Shown here: positions 6,938-15,366 of the stretch, one piece after another | How positions within the stretch are numbered: position 1 is the first letter of the stretch | How the letters are laid out: every line of letters starts with the position of its first letter | Assembly (NCBI GenBank): GCA_029861845.1 | Contig: JAOTYM010000044.1 | Span: 1 to 33,044, forward strand | Source of the DNA: Gammaproteobacteria bacterium | Lineage (GTDB): Bacteria; Pseudomonadota; Gammaproteobacteria; Acidiferrobacterales; SPGG2 | DNA length: 33,044 bases | Direction of reading: 5' to 3' | Made by a program: the position numbers and the translations under genes | Notes under the pieces: model-generated | What the model was told of the DNA's origin: nothing | What the model saw: the letters and a program-made list of their open reading frames with translations, nothing else | Database searches by the model: none

Positions 6938-7247
6938 GAGTGGTAGAAACGTGACGATCGAGGTCGCTTATGCAGCCTCCACGGGCGAACAGGTGGTCGT
7001 TTTGTTTGACATTCTCGCTGGCAGTACGGTGGAACACGCGATTCGTGTCTCAGGCATACTAGATCGCTTTCCGCACATCGACCTCAGGGCCGATACAGTT
7101 GGGATCTTCGGCCAGCGTGCAAGCTTAGAAGATACGGTTTCCAATGGAGATCGGATTGAGATCTATCGACCGTTGGTCGTCGATCCCAAGCAGGCCCGTA
7201 GACGCCGTGCTGGCCAGACGCGCAAACGCAAAGATAAGCGGCGTTAG
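6921..7247 (+). CDS. rnfH: RnfH family protein (UPF0125)
   Basis: A small ubiquitin-like beta-grasp protein of 108 residues. Recognisable parts are VEVAYA-type strand 1 (VTIEVAYAASTGEQVV), STVEHAIRVSGILDRFPHID, VGIFGQRASLEDTVSNGDRIEIYRPL, and the characteristic ending DPKQARRRRA followed by a lysine/arginine-rich tail. The molecular role is poorly known. It is the usual partner of ratA, which it overlaps by 17 bases, and it converges on bamE with a 14-base gap. A GTG three codons in is an alternative start. Confidence 0.93.
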   Translation: MAVVSKSGRNVTIEVAYAASTGEQVVVLFDILAGSTVEHAIRVSGILDRFPHIDLRADTVGIFGQRASLEDTVSNGDRIEIYRPLVVDPKQARRRRAGQTRKRKDKRR

Positions 7248-7261
7248 CTGCCGACGCAGGC

Positions 7262-7609
7262 CTACGTTTCCTTTTCGGTTTCGACTGTGCTTGGTGCAAT
7301 GTCGCCGCGAATTTCCACTAGCGCGTCGTCCTTAAAAAAAACGCTTAATATACGTCGCTCTGACCCCTTGTTACGCGACAGGTGAAAATAGAAGTAATCC
7401 CAACGATCCTGGTGAAACGGATCTTCGATCAGCGGTGTACCTAGTATAGAGCGGACTTGTCGGCGGGACATGCCGATCTTAAGCTGGTCGATCATTTCTT
7501 GAGTTACCACGTTGCCTTGTTGGACCTCGGGTCGGTAAATACCCTTACATGCGGTGACAAGCCATACCGTGAGCAAAGCGCTCAAAATGCCAATCAGGGG
7601 TTTGGTCAT
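7262..7609 (-). CDS. bamE: Outer membrane protein assembly factor BamE (SmpA/OmlA)
   Basis: A 115-residue lipoprotein component of the BAM complex, which folds beta-barrel proteins into the outer membrane. The N-terminus is a lipoprotein signal peptide with lipobox LVTAC (Cys21 becomes the lipidated residue). The mature part has the family core IYRPEVQQGNVVTQEMIDQL, IGMSRRQVRSILGTPL, and FHQDRWDYFY. The acidic, low-complexity C-terminus (STVETEKET) is typically variable. It is divergent from fur with a 91-base gap, a common gammaproteobacterial arrangement, and convergent with rnfH. Confidence 0.95.
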   Translation of the reverse strand: MTKPLIGILSALLTVWLVTACKGIYRPEVQQGNVVTQEMIDQLKIGMSRRQVRSILGTPLIEDPFHQDRWDYFYFHLSRNKGSERRILSVFFKDDALVEIRGDIAPSTVETEKET

Positions 7610-7700
7610 TACATTACGGACAGCGGTGGTTTACACTCAGGCATCATAGCCCACACACGATTCTCCGTACACCAGCGTCCGCGAGGTGACGAGGTATGCC

Positions 7701-8135
7701 ATGACAAGTAGCGCTGAACTTAAGCGGGCTGGCCTAAAGGCAACGCTGCCGCGACTAAAGATACTCGCGATTCTAGAGGACTCTAAAGATCCGCATCTGA
7801 CGGCTGAGGATGTCTACAAGAGGTTGTTGAGCATAGGTGAGGAAGTCGGTCTTGCCACGGTTTACCGTGTGCTCACCCAATTCGAAACGGCCGGTCTCGT
7901 CATCCGTCATAACTTCGAAGGTGGTCGTTCTGTGTTTGAGATCAACCATGGCGGGCATCACGATCATATGGTTTGTGTTAGCTGCGGAAAGGTGTTTGAG
8001 TTCTGCGACAGTGCGATCGAACAACGCCAACGCAAAGTAGCGGAGAACGCTGGGTTCATGATGGAAGATCACGCGCTTTACTTGTACGGCGTGTGCGAGG
8101 GGATGAGAAGCCGGGGGAAATGTTCTAAGCAATGA
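7701..8135 (+). CDS. fur: Ferric uptake regulator Fur
   Basis: An iron-sensing repressor that dimerises, binds Fe(II) and silences iron-uptake genes. The protein has 144 residues from the ATG at 7701, chosen because GAGGT lies 5 bases upstream; a GTG at 7686 would add five residues. The DNA-binding winged helix includes TLPRLKILAILE, HLTAEDVYKRLL and VGLATVYRVLTQFETAGLV. The metal-binding dimerisation domain contains HHDHMVCVSCGKVFEF, with His86, His87, Asp88, His89, Cys92 and Cys95. I found no clear Fur box in the 91-base divergent region with bamE. The stop lies 10 bases from the convergent acetyltransferase gene. Confidence 0.96.
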   Translation: MTSSAELKRAGLKATLPRLKILAILEDSKDPHLTAEDVYKRLLSIGEEVGLATVYRVLTQFETAGLVIRHNFEGGRSVFEINHGGHHDHMVCVSCGKVFEFCDSAIEQRQRKVAENAGFMMEDHALYLYGVCEGMRSRGKCSKQ

Positions 8136-8145
8136 TGAGCTGACT

Positions 8146-8652
8146 TTAATCTTCCCGATTAAGCTCCAACAAAACCGCAGTCTCATCGCAGTTGTTGAAT
8201 TTGTAGCATTTGACACAGACCCCCCACACCTTTTCTGGCAAGAAACCTTTCGATACCGTTCTGAAGCCGAGTTTATGGAAAAACCCTGGTGCGTAGGTCA
8301 ATGCCATCAGCCGACTTAGCCCGATAGTTCGCGCTTCTGTCACGATTCGCTTGACCAGTAAATGGCCTAGGCCGCGGCCCTTAAAGTTCTCCGTCACAAC
8401 AAGACTGCGTACCTCACCTAGGTTTTCCGTGAAGATTTCCAAGGCCCCGCAGACAGCGATCTTGCCCTCCAGTTCAGCCACGAAGAAATCACGCAGGTGT
8501 CGATAAAGATCGCTCATAGGCCGCGGTAGTAGTGCACCCTGACTTGCATAGACTTCTAGCATCTCGTGGATCTCTGGTACATCCGGGATCGTGGCCGGGC
8601 GTATATGTGGCGCTAGCTGCTCCGTCGGCCGGCGAGTATCAGGCTGAGACAC
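8146..8652 (-). CDS. ArgA-like GNAT N-acetyltransferase
   Basis: A 168-residue GNAT-fold protein resembling the C-terminal acetyltransferase domain of N-acetylglutamate synthase without the kinase-like domain (short ArgA type). It probably makes N-acetylglutamate or a related acetylated amino acid, but substrate specificity is inferred. Seen motifs are IRPATIPDVPEIHEML, GEVRSLVVTENFKGRGLGHLLV (acetyl-CoA loop at KGRGLG, residues 91-96), and the family-typical APGFFHKLGF and LPEKVWGVCVKC, with three cysteines near the end. The GTG at 8652 is preferred because AAGG lies 8 bases upstream; a TTG at 8676 is possible. The start overlaps the end of recN, so the two genes are likely co-transcribed. 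Confidence 0.85.
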   Translation of the reverse strand: MSQPDTRRPTEQLAPHIRPATIPDVPEIHEMLEVYASQGALLPRPMSDLYRHLRDFFVAELEGKIAVCGALEIFTENLGEVRSLVVTENFKGRGLGHLLVKRIVTEARTIGLSRLMALTYAPGFFHKLGFRTVSKGFLPEKVWGVCVKCYKFNNCDETAVLLELNRED

Positions 8653-10330
8653 AGTCGATACCTTGGGCACGAGCAAGCATTTCCTGGGCGTGTGCCATAG
8701 TCTGTTTGCTGATTTCTATGCCACCTATCATGCGTGCAATCTCCTCGATGCGCGCGTCCGCGGAAAGTTGTGTAACCTGCGTTAGGCTGGTAGCGTTTTG
8801 ATTGGTCTTGCTCACGCACAGATGATGATTGCCAAGGGCTGCCACTTGGGCGAGATGCGTTATGCACAGCACCTGGCGCGCTTCGCCGAGCGTGCGCAGT
8901 TGTTGGCCAACTATTTCGGCAACACGCCCGCCGATGCCCACATCAACCTCATCGAAAATCAATGATGGAATACGCCCAGCCCCAGCCACCACCACCTGAA
9001 GGCCAAGGCTGATGCGCGATAATTCGCCGCCAGACGCAACCTTGGTAAGAGGGCGTAACGGATGTCCGGCGTTCGCACTTACCAAGAACTGTACACGTTC
9101 TAGGCCGACCGCGCTGGTACTACCATCTGGTACTGACTCAAGATGTACCTCGAAACAGCCACCGGCCATCCCTAAGTTCTGCATTTGTTCAGTGACCGCT
9201 TTTGACAGCTCACGAGCCGCCACTTTTCGCTTCTTCGATATATGTTCGGCTAGCGTCATATAGGTCGTGCGCGCTGTCTCAATACTTTCATTAAGTTTTG
9301 TAAGATTCAGGTCAAAATCTTCGAGATCATCCAACTCTGTGCGCAATTGTTCCAACACCCCTGGCAATTCCTCAATCCGTATCTGATGCTTACGCGCAAG
9401 GTCGTGCATTGAGGCCAGGCGTTGATCGATCCATTGCAGACGCTGCGGATCGAGGTCGAGCGTGTCCTGATAGCGATGCAGTTGCGAAGCAACCTCGTCT
9501 ATCTGCACCGAGGCATCGTTTAGCAAGTTGGTAAGCCCGTGCAAATTCATGTCGTATCGGGAGAGTTGTTCCAAGCTATTGATCGCACGTGCGAGCGTAA
9601 GCGACACTGCCCTTTCTTCGTCGTCGTAAAGCGAATGAGCAATGGCTTGAACCCCCCCCAGCAACTCAGCGCCATTGGCGAGACGTGTCTGCTCTTCTTC
9701 CAGTTGTTGTATTTCGTCGATCTGCAATCCAAGCTCTTCGAGTTCCTGCACCTGGTAGCGGAGTAAATCAACCCGCGCGCTGCGATCGGCCGACTGGCGT
9801 TGTAGTGTCTCTAAACGTGATGCAAGCGATCCAAGCGTATGGTGATGCTGAGAAAGTTCCTTCACCGATGTGGTCAGATTCGCATAATCATCGAGGAGTT
9901 GACGTTGTCCATCCCGCCGTAGCAGAGATTGATGTTCATGTTGACCGTGGATATCCACCAAGCGCTCACCGAGTTCGCGAAGCATCTGCATAGGCACTGG
10001 TCGACCATTGATAGATCCGCGAGATGGCTGGTTGGTGTCAACCAACCGTCGCACAACACACTCCCCATCTGTGAATAGATCATGTTGTTCGAGCCACGCG
10101 GCAGCATCATGTTGTGGATGCAGATCAAAGCTCGCAATAATCTCCGCCCGCTCACAACCGTGACGGATGCTGGTAACCTCGGCACGGGCCCCCAACGCGA
10201 AAGTAAGGGCGTCGATCAATATAGATTTTCCCGCGCCTGTTTCTCCTGTCAGTACAGTGAATCCGTGATCGAAAGACAACTCGAGCCTCGGCACGATAGT
10301 GAAATCACGGATGTAGAGATGGCCTAACAT
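8639..10330 (-). CDS. recN: DNA repair protein RecN
   Basis: RecN is an SMC-like ATPase that helps repair double-strand breaks by organising DNA ends. The 563-residue protein has Walker A GETGAGKS at 29-36, a long central coiled-coil arm (roughly 150-370), the ABC signature region ASGGELSRISLGLQ, and a Walker B region SLIFDEVDVGIGG, followed by CITHLAQVAA. The length is normal. Its ATG (10330) follows the nadK TGA with no gap (TGAATG), implying translational coupling. No LexA-type box is visible immediately upstream, and the gene sits within nadK transcription. Confidence 0.97.
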   Translation of the reverse strand: MLGHLYIRDFTIVPRLELSFDHGFTVLTGETGAGKSILIDALTFALGARAEVTSIRHGCERAEIIASFDLHPQHDAAAWLEQHDLFTDGECVVRRLVDTNQPSRGSINGRPVPMQMLRELGERLVDIHGQHEHQSLLRRDGQRQLLDDYANLTTSVKELSQHHHTLGSLASRLETLQRQSADRSARVDLLRYQVQELEELGLQIDEIQQLEEEQTRLANGAELLGGVQAIAHSLYDDEERAVSLTLARAINSLEQLSRYDMNLHGLTNLLNDASVQIDEVASQLHRYQDTLDLDPQRLQWIDQRLASMHDLARKHQIRIEELPGVLEQLRTELDDLEDFDLNLTKLNESIETARTTYMTLAEHISKKRKVAARELSKAVTEQMQNLGMAGGCFEVHLESVPDGSTSAVGLERVQFLVSANAGHPLRPLTKVASGGELSRISLGLQVVVAGAGRIPSLIFDEVDVGIGGRVAEIVGQQLRTLGEARQVLCITHLAQVAALGNHHLCVSKTNQNATSLTQVTQLSADARIEEIARMIGGIEISKQTMAHAQEMLARAQGIDCVSA

Positions 10331-11209
10331 TCAGAACTTACCGCCCCAGTGGAGTTTCGCTCGCAATACATCATAATGGTTGCGTCCGCTTGGGTGCCAC
10401 AGACAAATGGCGTGCTGGGCGCGACGAATCGATATGCGGTCTTCGTCTTGCAGCGGATAGTTTAACTGTCCATCCAATGTTACATGGGCGCGCTGATCTT
10501 TTGTGCGGGTCATTACAATCTCAACCACACTGTCGCTGCTTACCACGATGGGTCGATCGCTAAGTGTGTGTGGGCAGATAGGTACCAATACAATGGCTGA
10601 TAGCGTCGGATGCAAAAGCGGCCCACCGGCAGACAGGGCATAGGCGGTGGAACCGGTCGGGGTGGCAATGATAATACCGTCGGCCACCATCCCATTTACG
10701 AATTCACCATCGAGGTAGGTCTCAAACTCGATTAAACGCGCTAGTCCACTCTTGTTGACGATAACGTCGTTGAATGCGTTAGAACTGTACACAATCTCGC
10801 CCTGGCGTTGGATCCTGGCCGAAAGCAAGAAACGTTGCTCCGTCTCGTAGTCACCATCCAACATTCTGCCAATGTCGGAGAGCATGTTCTCAGCCGGAAT
10901 GTCAGTGAGAAAGCCCAGTCGACCGAGATTCACACCGATCAGTGGTACCTCCCAGTCGGCAAGATTTCGCGCCACATTTAGCAGTGTGCCATCTCCGCCG
11001 ATAACGATCGCAAGGTCGATGTGTTCGCCGATATCTGCAATTGGCAGGCTATCGCGAGCAGGCTTGTCGACGAGCTTCGCGGTGGCTTCATCAAGCAGAA
11101 CATTGAGCTTTCGACTCTGTAGAAATTCGCAGAGCCGGGTTATCTCATCGCCACTTGTTCGGCTGCCGAATTTTCCGAACAACCCGATAGTTTTGATGTC
11201 AGCACGCAT
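10331..11209 (-). CDS. nadK: NAD kinase
   Basis: Phosphorylates NAD to NADP with ATP in the cytosol. The 292-residue form from the ATG at 11209 equals the usual length, and GAGG lies 6 bases upstream; the ATG at 11221 has a poorer ribosome site. Signature motifs are GGDGTLLNVAR (GGDGT at 71-75), GVNLGRLGFLTDI, the substrate loop NDVIVNKSG, and GIIIATPTGSTAYALSAGGP. The gene abuts recN and is divergent from hrcA across a 221-base region. The nadK-recN and hrcA neighbourhood is common in proteobacteria. Confidence 0.97.
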   Translation of the reverse strand: MRADIKTIGLFGKFGSRTSGDEITRLCEFLQSRKLNVLLDEATAKLVDKPARDSLPIADIGEHIDLAIVIGGDGTLLNVARNLADWEVPLIGVNLGRLGFLTDIPAENMLSDIGRMLDGDYETEQRFLLSARIQRQGEIVYSSNAFNDVIVNKSGLARLIEFETYLDGEFVNGMVADGIIIATPTGSTAYALSAGGPLLHPTLSAIVLVPICPHTLSDRPIVVSSDSVVEIVMTRTKDQRAHVTLDGQLNYPLQDEDRISIRRAQHAICLWHPSGRNHYDVLRAKLHWGGKF

Positions 11210-11371
11210 GGGCGGCCTCATGATGATTCGGGCGCTAAACTAACATGGGTCGCTAATAGCGCCAATCAGCCCTCCCAATGGCGCCAATGCGTCCTCGGTG
11301 CCCGCGACACGCCCTACCGTGGCTGATAAATTGATTCAAGGCGCGGGCAATCCCTTAGGGCGCCCATCGGC

Positions 11372-11400
11372 TTGAGATTTGGCACTCGATAGCCTAGAGT
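11372..11400 (+). promoter_or_regulatory. Candidate sigma-70 promoter of hrcA
   Basis: TTGAGA (11372-11377), a 17-base spacer, and TAGAGT (11395-11400). The -10 hexamer lies in the right half of the CIRCE element, so bound HrcA would block it. Matches are 4/6 or better in each hexamer; the assignment is tentative. Confidence 0.45.
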
Positions 11401-11405
11401 GCTAA
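11379..11405. promoter_or_regulatory. CIRCE operator (HrcA-binding site)
   Basis: TTGGCACTC-N9-GAGTGCTAA lies 25 bases before the hrcA ATG. The consensus is TTAGCACTC-N9-GAGTGCTAA, so only one base differs, in the left arm. It indicates that HrcA represses its own transcription. Confidence 0.95.
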
Positions 11406-11430
11406 TCTTGAAAAGGCCACGTAGACCGAG

Positions 11431-12474
11431 ATGGCAGACTTAACCACACGCGCTGAATTCTTGCTCAAGACCCTGGTAGAGCGCTATATCGCCGAGGGGC
11501 AACCTTTGGGCTCGCGGACGTTGGCGAAACGGTCAGGGCTTGATCTTAGCCCCGCCACGATCCGCAATGTGATGGCCGACCTCGAAGATATGGGGCTGGT
11601 GACGTCTCCCCACACCTCGGCCGGACGCATCCCAACTCAACTCGGTTACCGCGTATTTATCGATAGCCTGCTGACAGTGCGGCCATTAGACGCCGAACAA
11701 ATTCGCAAGGTCGAGGGCGAATTCACGGCTGGCGCCGATCCCCAGAAGTTGGTGGAAACTACGTCCCATCTGTTGTCTGAAGTGACGGAACTAGCGGGCC
11801 TTGTTGTGGTGCCGCGACGAGAAGACCAGTTGGTTTTCCGTCAACTCGATTTTGTTGGTCTTTCAGGAGGCCGCGTCCTCGTCATTCTGGTTACGGAAGA
11901 CGGTCAAGTCCAAAACCGGATCATAGATACAGAGCAAGACTACTCGCCGGCCAAACTCTTGCAGGCCGCCAATTACTTCAATGACAAGTATGGTGGCGTG
12001 GCTATTAGTGAAGTCAAGCGTATGCTGCTAGCAGAGATGCAAAGGACCAGCGAAGAAATGCAGCGCATCATGGAGCTGGCACTTGAGATGAGCCGCAAAA
12101 TGTTTGTCGAGCCTGCCGATGAGGGCAATGATCTGCTAGTGACCGGCGAATCTAATCTTATGGGATTCCCCGAGCTTGGCGATATTCAAAAGCTGCGCAA
12201 GCTGTTCGATACCTTTACCGCTAAACGCGATCTACTGCACCTGCTCGATCGGAGCATGCGCGCGGGTGGCGTCAAGATTTTTATTGGTCGTGAGTCTGGT
12301 TACGAGGCGCTCAAAGAATGTAGTGTGGTGACGGCGCCGTATACGGTTGATGGGCAGGTAGTAGGAACCCTCGGCGTAGTCGGGCCTACCCGCATGCCCT
12401 ACGAACGAATCATTCCGTTTGTCGATGTGACCGCCAAGCTGTTGGGTGGCGCGTTATCTTCCATTGGGCGTTAG
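11431..12474 (+). CDS. hrcA: Heat-inducible transcription repressor HrcA
   Basis: A 347-residue repressor of chaperone genes that binds CIRCE and needs GroE for activity. The N-terminal winged-helix region reads RAEFLLKTLVERYIAEGQPL, GSRTLAKRSGLDLSPATIRNVMADLEDMG and TSPHTSAGRIPTQLGYRVFIDSLL, all diagnostic. The central dimerisation and inserted domains follow, and the C-terminus holds VVTAPYTVDGQVVGTLGVVGPTRMPYERI-type sequence. Normal length. It heads the hrcA-grpE-dnaK-dnaJ block, with its own CIRCE upstream. A hairpin and a sigma-32 promoter separate it from grpE, so the downstream genes can be expressed independently. Confidence 0.97.
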   Translation: MADLTTRAEFLLKTLVERYIAEGQPLGSRTLAKRSGLDLSPATIRNVMADLEDMGLVTSPHTSAGRIPTQLGYRVFIDSLLTVRPLDAEQIRKVEGEFTAGADPQKLVETTSHLLSEVTELAGLVVVPRREDQLVFRQLDFVGLSGGRVLVILVTEDGQVQNRIIDTEQDYSPAKLLQAANYFNDKYGGVAISEVKRMLLAEMQRTSEEMQRIMELALEMSRKMFVEPADEGNDLLVTGESNLMGFPELGDIQKLRKLFDTFTAKRDLLHLLDRSMRAGGVKIFIGRESGYEALKECSVVTAPYTVDGQVVGTLGVVGPTRMPYERIIPFVDVTAKLLGGALSSIGR

Positions 12475-12489
12475 GCCCTAGTCTTGTTA

Positions 12490-12518
12490 CGTCCGCGCAC
12501 CGAGGACGGCGCGGGACG
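12490..12518 (+). repeat. Hairpin between hrcA and grpE
   Basis: CGTCCGCGC pairs with GCGCGGGACG around a loop of about 10 bases, with one bulged base. It is GC-rich but has no following T-run, so it is more likely a processing or mRNA-stability element than an intrinsic terminator. It sits just upstream of the grpE promoter. Confidence 0.4.
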
Positions 12519-12521
12519 ATG

Positions 12522-12547
12522 CTTGAAAACCACGAGCCCGCCCCCAT
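12522..12547 (+). promoter_or_regulatory. Sigma-32 (RpoH) heat-shock promoter of grpE
   Basis: CTTGAA, a 14-base spacer and CCCCAT(AA) match the sigma-32 consensus (CTTGAA / CCCCAT) closely. The predicted transcript starts about 30 bases before the grpE ATG. Confidence 0.85.
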
Positions 12548-12586
12548 AAGACATAATTCTGTCCCTGGAAGGGGGGTTAGGGTTGT

Positions 12587-13228
12587 ATGAGCCGGAAAAA
12601 GCAAGCAGCGGACACGTCGGCAGTTCCCAAGACCGCAAAGCCAAAGAAACAGGCCCAACCGGATGCGGAGGCTGGGTTGGAGGCCGATACTGGGCCCCAA
12701 GCCGAAACTCCGTCCGAGGCTGATATTAGTCAGCTACGGGCCGAACTCGAAGCGGCGCGCGCAAAAGCGGCAGAGGACTTCGATAAGTTTCTGCGGGCCA
12801 AAGCAGAGGCAGAAAATGTCCAGCGGCGCGCCCAGGTCGAAATCGCCAACGCGCGCAAGTACGGTATTGAGCGATTTGCGGCCGAACTACTAGCGGTTCG
12901 CGACAGCCTCGAACTGGCGCGTACCGTCGATATCCAGCACGAGAACCAGACTGCCCTCGAGCAGATGCACGAGGGGTTGGATCTCACACTCAAATTGATG
13001 GACAGCGCGTTCCAGAAGTTCTCGCTGACAGTAATCGATCCCCAGGGCGAGAAATTTGACCCTGAAAAACACCAGGCCATGAGCATGGTGGAGAGTGACG
13101 AGGTTGCCCCTGGCTATGTGGTCCAGGTGGTGCAGAAAGGCTATCTGCTGCACGATCGCCTGCTACGCCCAGCCATGGTGTTGGTGGCCAAGGCGCGCGA
13201 AGCGGAGGGCTCGGGCGGGAACACTTGA
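12587..13228 (+). CDS. grpE: Nucleotide exchange factor GrpE
   Basis: Co-chaperone that releases ADP from DnaK. The 213-residue protein has a charged, disordered N-terminus (1-40), a long dimeric coiled coil (about 45-115, with LRAKAEAENVQRRAQVEIANARKYG-type sequence), and the C-terminal beta domain including FDPEKHQAMSMVESDEVAPG and LLRPAMVLVAKA. The ATG at 12587 has a purine-rich GGAAGGGGGG upstream. It is driven by its own sigma-32 promoter, and its stop codon is embedded in the -35 box of the dnaK promoter. Confidence 0.97.
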   Translation: MSRKKQAADTSAVPKTAKPKKQAQPDAEAGLEADTGPQAETPSEADISQLRAELEAARAKAAEDFDKFLRAKAEAENVQRRAQVEIANARKYGIERFAAELLAVRDSLELARTVDIQHENQTALEQMHEGLDLTLKLMDSAFQKFSLTVIDPQGEKFDPEKHQAMSMVESDEVAPGYVVQVVQKGYLLHDRLLRPAMVLVAKAREAEGSGGNT

Positions 13229-13249
13229 AATGGTCCGAATGGGCCCCAT
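13224..13249 (+). promoter_or_regulatory. Sigma-32 (RpoH) heat-shock promoter of dnaK
   Basis: CTTGAA (13224-13229), a 14-base spacer and CCCCAT (13244-13249, followed by TTT) give essentially a consensus match. The -35 box contains the grpE TGA stop (13226-13228). Confidence 0.88.
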
Positions 13250-13310
13250 TTTATCCCCATAACTCCTGGGTGATTCTTGGTAGGGTCCTGAACTTGTAGA
13301 GGAAACGAAC

Positions 13311-15245
13311 ATGGCAAAAATCATTGGCATCGACTTGGGAACGACTAACTCCTGTGTGGCGGTCATGGAGGGTAGTAAGGCCCGCGTGATTGAGAACAGC
13401 GAGGGCGATCGTACTACCCCGTCGGTTGTCGCGTTCACCGACGACAACGAGGTCGTCGTCGGTGCGCCCGCGAAACGGCAAGCTATTACCAATCCCCATA
13501 ACACGGTATTTGCGGCCAAGCGACTCATCGGGCGTCGTTACGGTGAGGAGGTCGTTCAGCGGGATATCAAGCTAATGCCCTACAAGATTGTAAAGGCCAA
13601 AAACGGGGATGCCTGGGTCGAAATAAAAGGTAAGCAAATGGCGCCTCCTGAAATCTCGGCCCGCGTCTTACAAAAGATGAAGAAAGCGGCCGAAGATTAT
13701 CTGGGGGAGCAAGTCAAAGAAGCGGTTATCACCGTGCCTGCCTACTTCAATGATTCACAGCGCCAGGCGACTAAGGATGCAGGACGCATTGCTGGACTCG
13801 ACGTCAAACGCATTATCAATGAGCCGACGGCGGCTGCGCTTGCTTTTGGCTTGGATAAGAAAGAGGGCGATCGTAAGCTAGCGGTGTATGATCTGGGTGG
13901 CGGCACATTTGATATATCTATCATCGAAATTGCTAACGTGGATGGCGAGCATCAGTTCGAGGTGCTATCTACGAACGGCGACACTTTCCTTGGTGGCGAA
14001 GATTTCGATCGGCGCTTAATCGATTATCTTGTAGATGAGTTTAAGAAAGACCATGGTATCGATCTGCAAAACGATCCATTAGCGCTTCAACGCCTGAAGG
14101 ATTCGGCCGAAAAGGCCAAGATCGAGTTGTCATCGGCGCAGCAAACAGAGGTTAACCTACCCTATATAACGGCTGACGCCAGTGGGCCTAAACATCTGAA
14201 TATAAAGGTCACACGCGCCAAGCTCGAGGCATTAGTGGAGGACTTGGTCGTGCGTACGATTGAGCCCTGCAAGATTGCACTTAAGGATGCCGGGCTTAAG
14301 GCGAGTGAAATTGGTGACGTAATCCTCGTCGGGGGGCAGACCCGAATGCCTAAGGTTCAAGAGGCGGTAAAGAATTTCTTTGGCAAAGAGCCGCGTAAGG
14401 ACGTGAATCCGGATGAAGCGGTGGCCGTGGGAGCTGCCATCCAAGGTGGTGTGCTCGGCGGCGATGTGAAGGACGTGCTGTTACTGGATGTGACGCCGCT
14501 TTCGTTGGGCATCGAGACACTGGGTGGTGTCATGACCAAGTTGATCCAAAAAAATACCACCATCCCGACCAAAGCCAATCAGACTTTTTCGACGGCGGAC
14601 GACAATCAGACCGCAGTCACCGTACATGTGTTGCAGGGTGAGCGTGAAATGGCGGTGGGTAACAAGTCATTGGGTAAGTTTGACTTGACCGAGATTCCGC
14701 CTGCACCGCGTGGGTTGCCGCAAATCGAAGTGACGTTTGATCTCGATGCGAACGGTATCCTCCACGTGTCGGCCAAGGATAAGGCTACTGGCAAGGAGAA
14801 TAAGATCGTAATCAAGTCGAGCTCTGGGTTAAGCGAAGCCGAGATCGAACAAATGGTCAATGATGCTGAGGCCCATGCCGAGGAAGATAAGAAGGCACGC
14901 GAGCTGGTAGAAGCGCGCAATCAGGCAGACGCTATGATTCATGGTGTGCGAAAGTCTATGACTGAGATAGGCGATAAGCTGGACGCTAGCGAAAAGGAAA
15001 AGATCGAATCCGCTATCAAGGACCTTGAATCGGTGATGAAGGACGATGACAAGGTCGCCATCGAGCAGAAGACTCAGGCGCTAGCCGAGGCCAGCCATAA
15101 AATGGCCGAGCAAATGTATGCACAGGCCAGTGAAGCAGAGGCCACTGCGGGTGCCGAGGCCGAAACCAGCAGCGGCGAATCAAAGGATGACGATGTCGTC
15201 GATGCGGAATTTGAGGAAGTAAAGGACGATAAAGGCAAGAAGTAA
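13311..15245 (+). CDS. dnaK: Molecular chaperone DnaK (Hsp70)
   Basis: The major cytosolic Hsp70, which binds unfolded polypeptides in an ATP-dependent cycle with DnaJ and GrpE. The protein has 644 residues, the normal size. The ATPase domain begins [18 protein letters not shown] and contains [46 protein letters not shown] and [10 protein letters not shown]. The linker region is [13 protein letters not shown], then comes the substrate-binding domain, and the acidic tail ends [20 protein letters not shown] lies 7 bases before the ATG. A consensus sigma-32 promoter directly precedes it. Confidence 0.99.
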   Translation: MAKIIGIDLGTTNSCVAVMEGSKARVIENSEGDRTTPSVVAFTDDNEVVVGAPAKRQAITNPHNTVFAAKRLIGRRYGEEVVQRDIKLMPYKIVKAKNGDAWVEIKGKQMAPPEISARVLQKMKKAAEDYLGEQVKEAVITVPAYFNDSQRQATKDAGRIAGLDVKRIINEPTAAALAFGLDKKEGDRKLAVYDLGGGTFDISIIEIANVDGEHQFEVLSTNGDTFLGGEDFDRRLIDYLVDEFKKDHGIDLQNDPLALQRLKDSAEKAKIELSSAQQTEVNLPYITADASGPKHLNIKVTRAKLEALVEDLVVRTIEPCKIALKDAGLKASEIGDVILVGGQTRMPKVQEAVKNFFGKEPRKDVNPDEAVAVGAAIQGGVLGGDVKDVLLLDVTPLSLGIETLGGVMTKLIQKNTTIPTKANQTFSTADDNQTAVTVHVLQGEREMAVGNKSLGKFDLTEIPPAPRGLPQIEVTFDLDANGILHVSAKDKATGKENKIVIKSSSGLSEAEIEQMVNDAEAHAEEDKKARELVEARNQADAMIHGVRKSMTEIGDKLDASEKEKIESAIKDLESVMKDDDKVAIEQKTQALAEASHKMAEQMYAQASEAEATAGAEAETSSGESKDDDVVDAEFEEVKDDKGKK

Positions 15246-15366
15246 TTCCGGTCGGCGGGTTGGTGTATAGTTTGCGTACGCCCCGCCCGAAGCGCTGCTA
15301 CATTTCGCGTGGCACGGTCTGCTCTAGATCGATGCCGTCATTTGTTTTTTGGACGCAATTGATGCT

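Noticed and set aside
7610..7700. Fur box in the bamE/fur divergent region
   Set aside because: No stretch resembles the GATAAT-based consensus closely enough.
15246..15366. Possible terminator or promoter between dnaK and dnaJ (T-run near 15344)
   Set aside because: No stable stem directly precedes the T-run and no hexamer pair has acceptable spacing, so I cannot support either.
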